Assembly: GCF_943193135.1 (NCBI RefSeq)
Contig: NZ_CALPCZ010000003.1
Span: 1 to 64,000 of the forward strand
Reading direction: 5' to 3'
Length of the DNA stretch: 64,000 nt
From: Odoribacter lunatus
Lineage (GTDB): Bacteria; Bacteroidota; Bacteroidia; Bacteroidales; Marinifilaceae
Under the pieces are notes generated by a model, which saw nothing but the letters and a program-made list of their open reading frames with translations, did not search any database and had not been told where the DNA came from. This document shows, in pieces, positions 18,140 to 26,529 of this stretch (the first letter of the stretch is position 1; each line of letters starts with the position of its first letter). Made by a program: the position numbers and the translations under genes.

Positions 18140-18829
18140 TTATGCGTGAGAACCGTTGTTGTCCGTATAGGTGTGGAGAAAATAATCTTCCATATCGGTG
18201 CCTGTTTCTGCGGCTTTTTTCTCCGAACAGGTTTGTATGTTTTGCAGGAAGGCCGTCCCACCGGTGACGTCGAAGATTTTGTGCAGTTCGTCCATGCTTT
18301 CGGCATCTATTTCCCTTAAGGCTCCTTCGCCGGGTTTGCGGAAATTGGCGTGTACCCGTTCCATGACGTCGTCCATGTGGTCGTATACCCATTCCCAGAC
18401 GGGACCTTGTTCCGGATGCATTTCGGGCTTGACTAAATCGGGAGTGACACAATATCCCCGTTCGAGGATATGGGTGTCAATAACCCTTTTTAAGGCATAT
18501 TGCTGGCGTCCTTTTTCGGAGTGTACGAATGTACCTTCGTCTTGTGCCAATTTACGTAAAGCCATGATGATGAGTCCTGGCGTGTTGCCCCGGGGACAGC
18601 GTGTTTTGCAGGACATGCATTCGCCGCAGTACCAAATCATATCGGAATGTATCAGGGTGCGGATAGTTTCTTCGTCATTACGTTGTACGGACTCGACAAT
18701 GGTGCGCGGGTCGTAATTATAGAATTCGGCAGCAGGACAGATGGCGGTACAGACACCGCAGTTCATGCAACTGTTCATGCCTTCGATGTAATGAATGTCC
18801 TGTTTTAGTTTTTCAATTAGTTCTGACAT
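18140..18829 (-). CDS. HdrC-like 4Fe-4S dicluster protein
   Basis: 229 residues, first gene of the cluster. Two motifs carry the clusters: CMNCGVCTAICPAAEFYNYDPR (begins about residue 21) and CGECMSCKTRCPRGNTPG (about residues 69-86), the second followed by a helix with ALRKLAQDEG as in HdrC proteins. The C-terminal half (from about residue 120) is extra compared with minimal HdrC and contains MHPEQGPVWEWVYDHMDDVMERV. It probably relays electrons between the HdrB-like and HdrA-like proteins. A promoter -7 box lies about 45 bases upstream. Confidence 0.83.
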   Translation of the reverse strand: MSELIEKLKQDIHYIEGMNSCMNCGVCTAICPAAEFYNYDPRTIVESVQRNDEETIRTLIHSDMIWYCGECMSCKTRCPRGNTPGLIIMALRKLAQDEGTFVHSEKGRQQYALKRVIDTHILERGYCVTPDLVKPEMHPEQGPVWEWVYDHMDDVMERVHANFRKPGEGALREIDAESMDELHKIFDVTGGTAFLQNIQTCSEKKAAETGTDMEDYFLHTYTDNNGSHA

Positions 18830-18873
18830 AGTAATCGAATGATAGTATCAAATACCGCATAAATTTACTTATG

Positions 18874-18881
18874 CAAAAGTA
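18874..18881 (-). promoter_or_regulatory. -7 box for the Hdr-like operon
   Basis: On the minus strand TACTTTTG matches TAnnTTTG exactly, 45 bases before the first start codon. No clear TTTG lies at the expected upstream spacing, so the promoter may be activator-dependent. Confidence 0.45.
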
Positions 18882-19025
18882 GATTATTTCTGGCAAGTTT
18901 TTGAGTGGGTAAATGCGTATTGTGGATGTGTATTTATACTTACGGGAAATGCTTCTTTTGGGAAATTGTAACAGTTGTTAGAAAAAAACGTAAAAGAGTT
19001 GTTTTAATTATTTAATTTCAGAGTT

Positions 19026-19604
19026 ATGGAAAAAGCTTTAAAAGGGAGTTTAACGGAACAGAATTTATTGAAGGCTTTTGCCGGTGAATCGCAAGCAAAA
19101 AATCGGTATACGTTTTTTGCAGAGGTGGCACGTAAGGACGGCTACGAACAGATAGCAGGTATTTTTTACGAAACGGCATTGCAGGAAGAGATGCATGCGA
19201 AACGTTTTTTCAGCTATCTGGAAGGAGGCATGGTGGAGATAACTGCTGCCTATCCTGCGGGAGTGGTTTTACAGACGGAGGATAATTTGTTGGAGGCTGC
19301 GGAAGGGGAACATGATGAGGCCTTTAATTTATATCCTTTGTTCGGGCGGATTGCTTCCGATGAGGGATTTACGGCTGTAGCGAATACATTTAAGTATGTG
19401 ACGGAAGTGGAGAAAATGCATGAGAACCGTTATTTGAAGTTGTTGGAAAATGTACGGAATGGCTGGGTATTTGCCCGTCCTGAAGAGGTAAGGTGGTATT
19501 GTCGTAAATGCGGGTATATGCATGTGGGGAAAACACCGCCCCAGGTATGTCCGTCCTGTCTGCATCCGCGGGCGTTTTTTGAATTGTTCCCGGATAATTA
19601 TTGA
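19026..19604 (+). CDS. rbr: Rubrerythrin
   Basis: 192 residues. The N-terminal four-helix ferritin-like domain carries the diiron ligands (AGESQAKNRYTFFAEVA, QEEMHAKRFF, ASDEGFTAVANTF, EVEKMHENRY). The C-terminal rubredoxin-like domain has YCRKCGYMH and CPSCLHPRAFF, the two CxxC pairs that hold one iron. In anaerobes the enzyme reduces hydrogen peroxide. Read away from the Hdr-like operon across a 196-base gap, so the two could be co-regulated by redox state, though no operator is visible. A terminator follows. Confidence 0.95.
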   Translation: MEKALKGSLTEQNLLKAFAGESQAKNRYTFFAEVARKDGYEQIAGIFYETALQEEMHAKRFFSYLEGGMVEITAAYPAGVVLQTEDNLLEAAEGEHDEAFNLYPLFGRIASDEGFTAVANTFKYVTEVEKMHENRYLKLLENVRNGWVFARPEEVRWYCRKCGYMHVGKTPPQVCPSCLHPRAFFELFPDNY

Positions 19605-19613
19605 GAAAGAGGG

Positions 19614-19656
19614 ATTGCGAATCTGAGATTAAGTTCTTAGATTCGCAATTGTTTTG
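19614..19656 (+). terminator. Terminator after rubrerythrin
   Basis: ATTGCGAATCTGAGA and its near-perfect complement TCTTAGATTCGCAAT, followed by TGTTTT. The hairpin ends 15 bases before the next start codon. Confidence 0.75.
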
Positions 19657-19670
19657 GATAATATGGTTTT

Positions 19671-21521
19671 ATGATGAGAAAGTGGTGTGTTTGCTGGCTT
19701 GTTTGTTTGTTGGCTTCTGTGGTTGTCGAGGCACAAAATGTGTCTGCAAATAAGAAGGGGCGGGAAGAGTATGAAGAGGCGTTGCGGTTTTATCGGGAGA
19801 AGCGGTATGGAGAGGCGTTGGAGAGGTTGGATAAAGCGGAGGAGGCGGGACGTTTTGCCGAGGCTTGTTTTTTACGGGCGGATATTTATAATAAGCAGAA
19901 GAATAAGGAAACTGAAATAGAAGCTATCGAAGCGGGACTTGAGTTGGATTCCATGAGATATACGGGGTATTATTTTTTTCTGGCGGAAGATTATATGGCC
20001 TTGGGGAATTATGAGAAAGCTGGCTTTGCTTATGAGCAGTATTTGAAAAAGGATAAAAAGCAACAGCATGCAGTGCGTGCAAGAAAGCAGCGAAAGAATT
20101 GTGAGTTTGCTTTGCATGCGTTGGCAACGGAGCAGAAAAAGGAACGGGAATTGTTTATTGCAGAGGCGGGGGATGTTTATTGGCCTTCGTTGGATATAAC
20201 GGGTGAAACAATATTGTATACGGCGCTGGAGGATGGGGTGGAAAATATCCGGATGCTTCGGGACGGGAAAAGTCAAGGCCTTAATTTGAATACATCGGGG
20301 AATGAAGGTACGCAATCATTGACGGCAGATGGGCAGATGATGTATTTTACCGGATGCGGACGTCCCGATTCGAGAGGAAGTTGTGATATTTATGTGGCTT
20401 ATCGGCTTTCTGATAGTGTGTGGTCGGAACCGGTGAATTTGGGAGAACCTGTCAATACGGATTCATGGGAGGCACAGCCGTCGATTTCTCCGGATGGCAG
20501 GCATTTGTTTTTTGCTTCCAATCGTTCGGGAGGAAGGGGAGGAAGTGATATCTGGTATAGTGTTTTGTTGCGTCGGGAAGAGAATGGAAGACAAGTATGG
20601 TCGGAGCCCCGATTGCTGTATTTTAATACAGGAGGACAGGAAATGGCTCCCTTTTTACATTATGACGGGAAGACGTTGTTTTTTGCTTCTGATGCTTATC
20701 CGGGAATGGGAGGAATGGATATTTATAAAGTGGATTTGGAGGAAGTCGGAGAACCGCAGAATGTGGGGATTACCGTGAATACTTTTGAGGATGAAATGGG
20801 ATTTGCGGTAGATGCTTCGGGACGAAAAGGATATTTTGCCTCTCGGGAAAATGGAAAGCGGAATATATATCGGTATGAGCTGGAGGATGAATTTCGGTGT
20901 GGTGAAACGTCTTATTTGAAATTGGAAGTGACAGATGAGGAAGATATGCGTCTTATTCCGGATCAGGTTACGGTGCAGGTGATTGGAAGGCGGGATACGT
21001 TGGCTTTGTATGATGGAAAGTATGTAAATTCGGAAATGTTGGTGTGTACACCTGCGGAGAGTATATTGCTGTTGAGTGTATTGAAAGACGGTTATCTGTA
21101 TTATTCGGATACGGTGCTGGTTGGGCAGGCAGATTGGGAACGTCCGCTTTACCGGAAGATTGTTATGAAAAAGATTCGGACTAATACTTCTTTAGTATTG
21201 AAAGGAATCTTTTTTGAAGTAAACGATTACTCCTTGCGTCCTGAGTCGGAGGCTGAATTATTGCAGTTAGTAGCGTTTATGCAGCGCAATCCGAATGTGG
21301 AGATAGAGATTGCCGGGTATACGGACGATAGCGGAACAGATGATTATAATTATCGTTTGTCAGAGAGCCGGGCCTTTGAAGTGTTTAAGTATTTGTTTCT
21401 TCATCGTATAAGGAAAGAAAGAATGACTTATAAGGGATATGGTAAGGAAAATCCTGTCGCTTCTAATGATACAGAAGAAGGAAAGGCGAAAAATAGAAGA
21501 ACGGAAATAAGGGTGAAATGA
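19671..21521 (+). CDS. PorE-like OmpA-family protein (TPR, propeller, OmpA)
   Basis: 616 residues with signal peptide (MMRKWCVCWLVCLLASVVVEA). TPR repeats fill about residues 30-150 (EEALRFYREKRYGEALERL). PD40 propeller repeats cover about 160-410 (PSISPDGRHLFFASNRSGGRGGSDIW, FASDAYPGMGGMDIY). A small carboxypeptidase-regulatory-like segment follows (LKLEVTDEEDMRLIPDQVTVQV). The C-terminal OmpA peptidoglycan-binding domain has EIAGYTDDSGTDDYNYRLSESRA and NRRTEIRVK. This order matches PorE of the type IX secretion system, which anchors the complex to peptidoglycan; no other Por gene is in view, so the role is inferred. The ORF overlaps birA by 4 bases. Confidence 0.8.
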   Translation: MMRKWCVCWLVCLLASVVVEAQNVSANKKGREEYEEALRFYREKRYGEALERLDKAEEAGRFAEACFLRADIYNKQKNKETEIEAIEAGLELDSMRYTGYYFFLAEDYMALGNYEKAGFAYEQYLKKDKKQQHAVRARKQRKNCEFALHALATEQKKERELFIAEAGDVYWPSLDITGETILYTALEDGVENIRMLRDGKSQGLNLNTSGNEGTQSLTADGQMMYFTGCGRPDSRGSCDIYVAYRLSDSVWSEPVNLGEPVNTDSWEAQPSISPDGRHLFFASNRSGGRGGSDIWYSVLLRREENGRQVWSEPRLLYFNTGGQEMAPFLHYDGKTLFFASDAYPGMGGMDIYKVDLEEVGEPQNVGITVNTFEDEMGFAVDASGRKGYFASRENGKRNIYRYELEDEFRCGETSYLKLEVTDEEDMRLIPDQVTVQVIGRRDTLALYDGKYVNSEMLVCTPAESILLLSVLKDGYLYYSDTVLVGQADWERPLYRKIVMKKIRTNTSLVLKGIFFEVNDYSLRPESEAELLQLVAFMQRNPNVEIEIAGYTDDSGTDDYNYRLSESRAFEVFKYLFLHRIRKERMTYKGYGKENPVASNDTEEGKAKNRRTEIRVK

Positions 21522-22261
21522 TAAAGAAATACAATGTTTCGGGATTTGAAGTGTGGGAGTATGGGGCATTGACTTCGACTAATACGGAAGCGGAACAATG
21601 GAAGCGTGAGGAACTGAAAGATAAAAGGGTCGTTTTGACTTATCGTCAGATGTCGGGACGCGGGCAGGCAACCAATCGTTGGGAAAGTGAACCGAATAAG
21701 AATATAGCCGTAACAGTTGTGTTGTGTCCACCGTGTTACGAGGCATCTCGGCAGTTTGCCGTTTCGATGGTATGTGCTTTGGGTGTTTATGATTTTGTAA
21801 GTAAGTATGTGGAAGGGGTATCTGTAAAATGGCCCAATGATGTATATGTGGGGGATAAGAAGATTTGTGGTATCTTGATAGAACATACCGTTGCAGGGCG
21901 TTTTATTCGGAGTTCTTTGTGTGGAATAGGCGTGAATATTAACCAGACAGTATTTCTTTCGGATGCGCCGAATCCGGTGTCATTGTTCCAATTGACGGGC
22001 AAGGAAATACCTTTGGATAAAGCGGTGGAGGAATTATTGGCGTGTATCGGAAAACGCTATGGTAGAATAGAAGAATATGAGGTCTTGGAACGGGATTTTA
22101 TGGAATGTTTGTATCGGCGTCAGGGGATTTACAGGTGGGAAGATGAGGAGGGAGAGTTTGAGGCTTCGGTTGTAAGAATTGATGAATTTGGACGTTTGGT
22201 GCTTAAAGATACGGAGGGTACGTTGCGGGTGTATGGATTTAAGGAAGTTGCTTATAAATAA
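21518..22261 (+). CDS. birA: Biotin--[biotin carboxyl-carrier protein] ligase
   Basis: 247 residues, the single-domain form without a DNA-binding N-terminus, so not a repressor. STNTEAEQW, RQMSGRGQATNRWESEPNKN and SVKWPNDVYVGDKKICGILIE are the biotinyl-AMP and ATP-binding loops of the family; the C-terminal SH3-like domain follows. The ATG overlaps the stop of the preceding gene (ATGA), implying translational coupling. The likely target in this window is the biotin carrier of the decarboxylase at 35622 (biotinyl lysine K108). Confidence 0.93.
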   Translation: MIKKYNVSGFEVWEYGALTSTNTEAEQWKREELKDKRVVLTYRQMSGRGQATNRWESEPNKNIAVTVVLCPPCYEASRQFAVSMVCALGVYDFVSKYVEGVSVKWPNDVYVGDKKICGILIEHTVAGRFIRSSLCGIGVNINQTVFLSDAPNPVSLFQLTGKEIPLDKAVEELLACIGKRYGRIEEYEVLERDFMECLYRRQGIYRWEDEEGEFEASVVRIDEFGRLVLKDTEGTLRVYGFKEVAYK

Positions 22262-22273
22262 CTAAATAGATAT

Positions 22274-24946
22274 ATGATGCGAAGATTGGTTTTGTTATCG
22301 GTATTGACGGCATTGTGTGTGGGCTGTCACAAGGAAAAACATTTTGTTGCGGATGCACAAGGGCGGCAACGGATAGAACGGGATTTTGGAATAAAAAAAG
22401 AGATGTTGGCGGATGCTCCCGGAAATTTATTTGCCGTATTTGAACAGCCATTGAGTTTGGAAGAAAAAGAAGCACTTCAATTTCTTTATGCTTATTCTCC
22501 TTTAATCGATATAGCTTATTATGGAGGGGATTTTTTGTTACAGAATGTACGGCAGTCTTTGCTGGTTCGCGAAGAAATGCCTTGGGGAAAGGATATACCC
22601 GAAGTGATATTCCGGCATTTTGTATTACCGGTGCGGGCCGGTAATGAAAGTCTGGATTCATCAAGAATGGTTTTTTATAGAGAATTGCGGGACAGGGTAA
22701 AAAAGTGCGCTTCGATGGAAGAAGCTGCTTTGGAAGTGAATCACTGGTGTCATGAAAAAGCGATTTATAAACCGACCAATGCCCGAACTTGTTCGCCATT
22801 GACGATGACAACTACTGCTTACGGACGTTGCGGAGAGGAGTCGGTATTTGCTTTGGCTGCCATGAGGTCGGTGGGTATTCCGGCGCGTCAGGTGTATACA
22901 CCCCGGTGGGCGCATTGTGATGATAATCATGCGTGGATTGAAGTGTGGGTAGATGGAAAATGGAAGTATTTGGGGGCTTGTGAACCGGAACCTCGGTTGG
23001 ATATTGCTTGGTTTACAGCTCCTGTACGTCGTGGTTTGTTTATGACAGCTAGGGTCTTCGGCCGCTATCTTGCCGATGAGGAAGTGGTTTCTGTTAATCC
23101 GAATATGACAAGCGTGAATGTGACGGGTAATTATACGGATGTGCGTAAGGTAAAAGTGAAGGTGGTGGATGCTGAAGGTAAATCGGTGGCAGGGGCAAGG
23201 GTTGCTTATGAGATATATAATTATGGTGAATTTTATCCATCGGTAGTCTTGTTTACTGATGAGTCGGGTACATCTGAATTGACGGTAGGATTGGGAGATT
23301 GGTTGATTTGGGCTTCTAATCAGGGAAAGTATGGTTTCGGGAAACTGGAAGCTGCTTCGATGGAAGAGATAACAGTGGTATTGGATAAGAATGGCAAGGA
23401 GGGGTATCGTTTGGCTTATGATATGATTCCTCCGGTGGAAAAGGCGTATCAGGCGTTAGTGCCCGATGAGGAAAGGGCGGTGAATGACAGACGTTTTATG
23501 AAAGAGGATTCCGTCAGAAATGCTTATGTGGCTTCGTTTATCAGTGAAAAACAGATTGCAGATAAAGCCAAAGTATGGAATGTGGATACAAAAAGATTGA
23601 CAAAACTATTGAAGGAAGCTCGGGGAAATTATCCTGAAATTGTAGCTTTTCTTCAAAAGGTTTATACTTTACAAGTGGGAGATATAGAGACGGCAATGGA
23701 TTTGTTGGAAGTAGTTGCCGGAAAGGATTTGCAGGATACGAAGGCTACTGTATGGGAAGAGCATTTGCGTGGGGCGTATGAATTTAAGAAGCAGCCTCGT
23801 TTTGAAGATTTGCATAATGCCGGATTGTATAAAGAATATATATTGAATCCGAGAGTGAAAAATGAAGAGATTACGGCTTATCGGGAGTTGTTGAGGGAAT
23901 ATTTGAAAGAAAACGGGATTTTTACAGTAGAGGATTTGCTTTCAGTTATGCAAAAATTGCGGGTAGTGGATTCTGTTAATACAATAGGAGTGGCTACGCC
24001 TCCGGCAGGTGTATTGAAAGCCGGTGTGACAGATACGCGTTCAAAAGAATTGTTTTTTGTTGCGGCATGCCGTACAATGGGTATCGCTGCTCGTCTGAAT
24101 CCGATGGATGGTAAACCGGAATACAACGAGGGCAAGGGCTGGCAACAGGCTTTGTTTATCCCTTCACAGCAAGTGGGACCTAAGGGGAAATTGATGATTG
24201 TTTATGACAGAGGAGAGGTAAAAGATCCGGCTTATTATACTCATTTTACGATTTCTCGTTTGGAAAACGGCATCGCCCGTCTGATTGATTTGGGAAGTAA
24301 TGCGGATGTTGATATGGGTGGTGGTGTTGCATATAGCAAGATATTCCGTAGCCCGGTAGTGTTGGATGCAGGGGATTATATCTTGGTAACTGGTAATCGG
24401 CATAGTGATGGTTCTGTTGTTTCAGAGATAGTTTCTTTTGGAGTAAAAGCCGGTGAACTCACTCGTGTAAAAATGAATGTCAGAGGGGGGGCAGAGAAAG
24501 TAAGCGTATTGGGAAAAGTGAGTACGCCGATGCCGTATATTTCTGAAAAGAGCAAAATACAGGAAAATATGAGGTTACCTCAAGAAGGGTATACCGTAGT
24601 GGCATGGATCGCAGCCAATCAGGAGCCGACTAATCATCTGGTACGGGATATGAGTAATATGAAAGATGATTTTGAAGCGAAAGGTATTCCGATGTACTTT
24701 CTCTTTCCCAATTGGACACAATTGCAGAAATTCGCCCGGCATGACTTCAAGCCGCTGCCGGACAATATGCTGCTGGGCTATGATCCGGAAGGTGGATTGC
24801 AGGAAATAGTCGCCCGGAGCCTGAATCTGAAAAATGCCGATAACCTGCCCCTCATTCTGATAGTGAACAAAGCAGGGGAGGTGGTCTTCATTTCACAGGG
24901 GTATCGTGTGGGATTGGGGACACAGATTATCAAATTCATAAAGTAG
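22274..24946 (+). CDS. Transglutaminase-like lipoprotein
   Basis: 890 residues. The lipobox is TALCVGC (residues 12-18). A transglutaminase-like domain at about 150-240 shows GRCGEES with the presumed nucleophile C186 and NHAWIEV with H219; the usual third acidic residue is not obvious (GACEPE near 235). A carboxypeptidase-regulatory-like fold follows (KVKVVDAEGKSVAGARVAYEIYNYGEFYPS). A second core with low-complexity match to the first half covers about 480-700. The C-terminus (WIAANQEPTNHLVRDM...MYFLFPNW...LILIVNKAGEVVFISQGYRVG) is thioredoxin-like without a CxxC. Probably a periplasmic or surface peptidase-type protein; substrate unknown. Twelve bases after birA. Confidence 0.8.
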   Translation: MMRRLVLLSVLTALCVGCHKEKHFVADAQGRQRIERDFGIKKEMLADAPGNLFAVFEQPLSLEEKEALQFLYAYSPLIDIAYYGGDFLLQNVRQSLLVREEMPWGKDIPEVIFRHFVLPVRAGNESLDSSRMVFYRELRDRVKKCASMEEAALEVNHWCHEKAIYKPTNARTCSPLTMTTTAYGRCGEESVFALAAMRSVGIPARQVYTPRWAHCDDNHAWIEVWVDGKWKYLGACEPEPRLDIAWFTAPVRRGLFMTARVFGRYLADEEVVSVNPNMTSVNVTGNYTDVRKVKVKVVDAEGKSVAGARVAYEIYNYGEFYPSVVLFTDESGTSELTVGLGDWLIWASNQGKYGFGKLEAASMEEITVVLDKNGKEGYRLAYDMIPPVEKAYQALVPDEERAVNDRRFMKEDSVRNAYVASFISEKQIADKAKVWNVDTKRLTKLLKEARGNYPEIVAFLQKVYTLQVGDIETAMDLLEVVAGKDLQDTKATVWEEHLRGAYEFKKQPRFEDLHNAGLYKEYILNPRVKNEEITAYRELLREYLKENGIFTVEDLLSVMQKLRVVDSVNTIGVATPPAGVLKAGVTDTRSKELFFVAACRTMGIAARLNPMDGKPEYNEGKGWQQALFIPSQQVGPKGKLMIVYDRGEVKDPAYYTHFTISRLENGIARLIDLGSNADVDMGGGVAYSKIFRSPVVLDAGDYILVTGNRHSDGSVVSEIVSFGVKAGELTRVKMNVRGGAEKVSVLGKVSTPMPYISEKSKIQENMRLPQEGYTVVAWIAANQEPTNHLVRDMSNMKDDFEAKGIPMYFLFPNWTQLQKFARHDFKPLPDNMLLGYDPEGGLQEIVARSLNLKNADNLPLILIVNKAGEVVFISQGYRVGLGTQIIKFIK

Positions 24947-25016
24947 GGGCTAAAGAAGTTGAAAGGGTTGAAACGTTGAAAAACGTTAAAGAGGCGTGTT
25001 TCCTTTTTTGACATGT

Positions 25017-25040
25017 TTCCGTAAAAACGGAATTTTTTTG
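25017..25040 (+). terminator. Terminator after the transglutaminase-like gene
   Basis: TTCCGT, four A, ACGGAA, then seven T. A related hairpin TTTCCGT / ACGGAAA lies at 25046-25064 without the T run. The shared TTTCCGT...ACGGAAA palindrome may instead be a protein-binding site. Confidence 0.65.
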
Positions 25041-25110
25041 AATTATTTCCGTCGTTTACGGAAACTTTGTATTGAAAAAATGACGAACAAGTTTCTGTAG
25101 AATTAAAATA

Positions 25111-25176
25111 TTGAAAATCGTGGGAATTTTTCATTGAAAATCGTGGGAATTTTTCATTGAAAATCGTGGGAATTTT
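25111..25176. repeat. Three tandem 23-bp repeats upstream of the DUF4143 ATPase
   Basis: The unit starting TTGAAAATCGTGGGAATTTT and ending TTCA is repeated head to tail at 25111-25133, 25134-25156 and 25157-25176 (last copy short). The last copy runs into the presumed -7 box of the next gene, so the repeats occupy the promoter. Possible binding sites for a regulator or for the ATPase itself. Confidence 0.9.
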
Positions 25177-25177
25177 T

Positions 25178-25185
25178 TATTTTTG
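25178..25185 (+). promoter_or_regulatory. -7 box for the DUF4143 ATPase gene
   Basis: TATTTTTG fits TAnnTTTG, 17 bases before the ATG, giving a very short leader. The -33 region falls inside the tandem repeats (TTGA), so repeat number would change the promoter. Confidence 0.5.
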
Positions 25186-25202
25186 TAGCAAAATAGCAGG
25201 CT

Positions 25203-26468
25203 ATGTATTATCAGCGACTCATTGAAAAAGAGATAGAACTGAAACTGAAAACTTCAGGGGCGGTCGTCGTAGCGGGTCCGAAATTTTGCGGCAAGACGAC
25301 GACTTGCATGCTGTATCAGAAAAGTTTCGTAAAATTGAATACGAAACAAGCCATTGACATGGCAAGAATAAATCCCAGAGCCGTATTGGAAGGTGAAACG
25401 CCGAGATTGATAGATGAATGGCAGAAAGCTCCTGATATATGGAATCAAGTGAAGGATGACCTGGATTTCGACTATCGGTTCGGAAAATATATTCTGACAG
25501 GCAGTTCTACGCCTGCGGACAAAACAGAAGTGCACCACAGCGGCGCAGGCAGAATAACACCCGTAAAGATGCGTCCGATGAGTTTATGGGAATCCAGAGA
25601 ATCGAAAGGTGTCGTCTCCTTGTCCGCTTTGTTTGAGGGGGCCAGGGACCTTCCCTGGGATATGAATACGGAATTTACTCTGGATGATGTGGCATTCCTG
25701 ATATGCAGAGGAGGATGGCCTATATCCGTTCAGGCTCCCAGGGATGTTGCCATAGAAATCACGAAAAACTATTACAACGGTCTTTTTGTCTTTGAAGACT
25801 GTGAGAACGAGCGTTTCAGAAACAAGAAACCGGAAGTTCTGAAAATGATAATGAAGAGTTACGCTCGCCATATTTCTACCGAAGCGACCGTTTCTACTAT
25901 TATTGCCGACGTGAGACAGAACAATGAGCGCACGATGGATAACAAGACTTTTGACGATTACATGGAGGCGTTGAAAGATTTGTATATTATAGAAGATTTG
26001 CCGGCCTGGAAACCCAACATCCGGTCGAAGACCTCCATCCGAAGTACGCCCACAAGGCACTTTGTGGATACTTCCATTGCCTGTCGGGCTTTGGGGGTAG
26101 GACCTGAAGATCTGAAAAAAGACCCGGAAAGTTTCGGATTGTTTTTCGAGGACTTCGCCGTCCGGGACCTCTCCGTTTATGCCGGAGCCATTAACGGTAC
26201 GGTGACGCATTACAGAGACAATGCCGGCTTGGAATGCGATGCAGTGCTTCATCTGGAAGACGGACGCTGGGGCGCCATAGAAATCAAACTGGGGGGGAAC
26301 GAACGTGTGGAAGACGGGGCGAGGGCTTTAAAAATACTGCGTAATAAAATCACCGAAAAAAGCGACGAGAAATCGCCGGACTTCCTTATGGTTCTCACTG
26401 CCGTAGGCGGGGCTTACCGAAGGGAAGACGGAATTTATGTCGTTCCGATAAATCTATTAAAGCCGTAA
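25203..26468 (+). CDS. AAA_14/DUF4143 family ATPase
   Basis: 421 residues. The Walker A motif is GPKFCGKTTT (residues 26-35), the Walker B-like strand is RLIDEWQKAP, and the sensor-like ILTGSSTP follows. The C-terminal DUF4143 domain (KDLYIIEDLPAWKPN, RHFVDTSIACRALGVG, FEDFAVRDLSVYA) ends with nuclease-like GLECDAVLHLEDGRWGAIEIKLGG, a D...E-x-K arrangement seen in restriction-endonuclease folds. The family is common, often multicopy, in Bacteroidetes, and its function is unclear. It has its own promoter within repeats and no partner genes, so it looks like a stand-alone insertion. Confidence 0.88.
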   Translation: MYYQRLIEKEIELKLKTSGAVVVAGPKFCGKTTTCMLYQKSFVKLNTKQAIDMARINPRAVLEGETPRLIDEWQKAPDIWNQVKDDLDFDYRFGKYILTGSSTPADKTEVHHSGAGRITPVKMRPMSLWESRESKGVVSLSALFEGARDLPWDMNTEFTLDDVAFLICRGGWPISVQAPRDVAIEITKNYYNGLFVFEDCENERFRNKKPEVLKMIMKSYARHISTEATVSTIIADVRQNNERTMDNKTFDDYMEALKDLYIIEDLPAWKPNIRSKTSIRSTPTRHFVDTSIACRALGVGPEDLKKDPESFGLFFEDFAVRDLSVYAGAINGTVTHYRDNAGLECDAVLHLEDGRWGAIEIKLGGNERVEDGARALKILRNKITEKSDEKSPDFLMVLTAVGGAYRREDGIYVVPINLLKP

Positions 26469-26504
26469 TCCTTTTTTCAACTTTTTTTTTCGTGAGTTTT
26501 TCAC

Positions 26505-26512
26505 TATTTTTG
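26505..26512 (+). promoter_or_regulatory. -7 box for the topoisomerase IV operon
   Basis: TATTTTTG matches TAnnTTTG, 18 bases before the parE start. The -33 region is a run of T rather than TTTG. The T run at 26481-26490 is also the only terminator-like element after the ATPase gene. Confidence 0.5.
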
Positions 26513-26529
26513 TGCAAAACTCATAAAAA

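Noticed and set aside
25111-25176. CRISPR array
   Set aside because: The units are directly tandem with no spacers and no cas genes are present.
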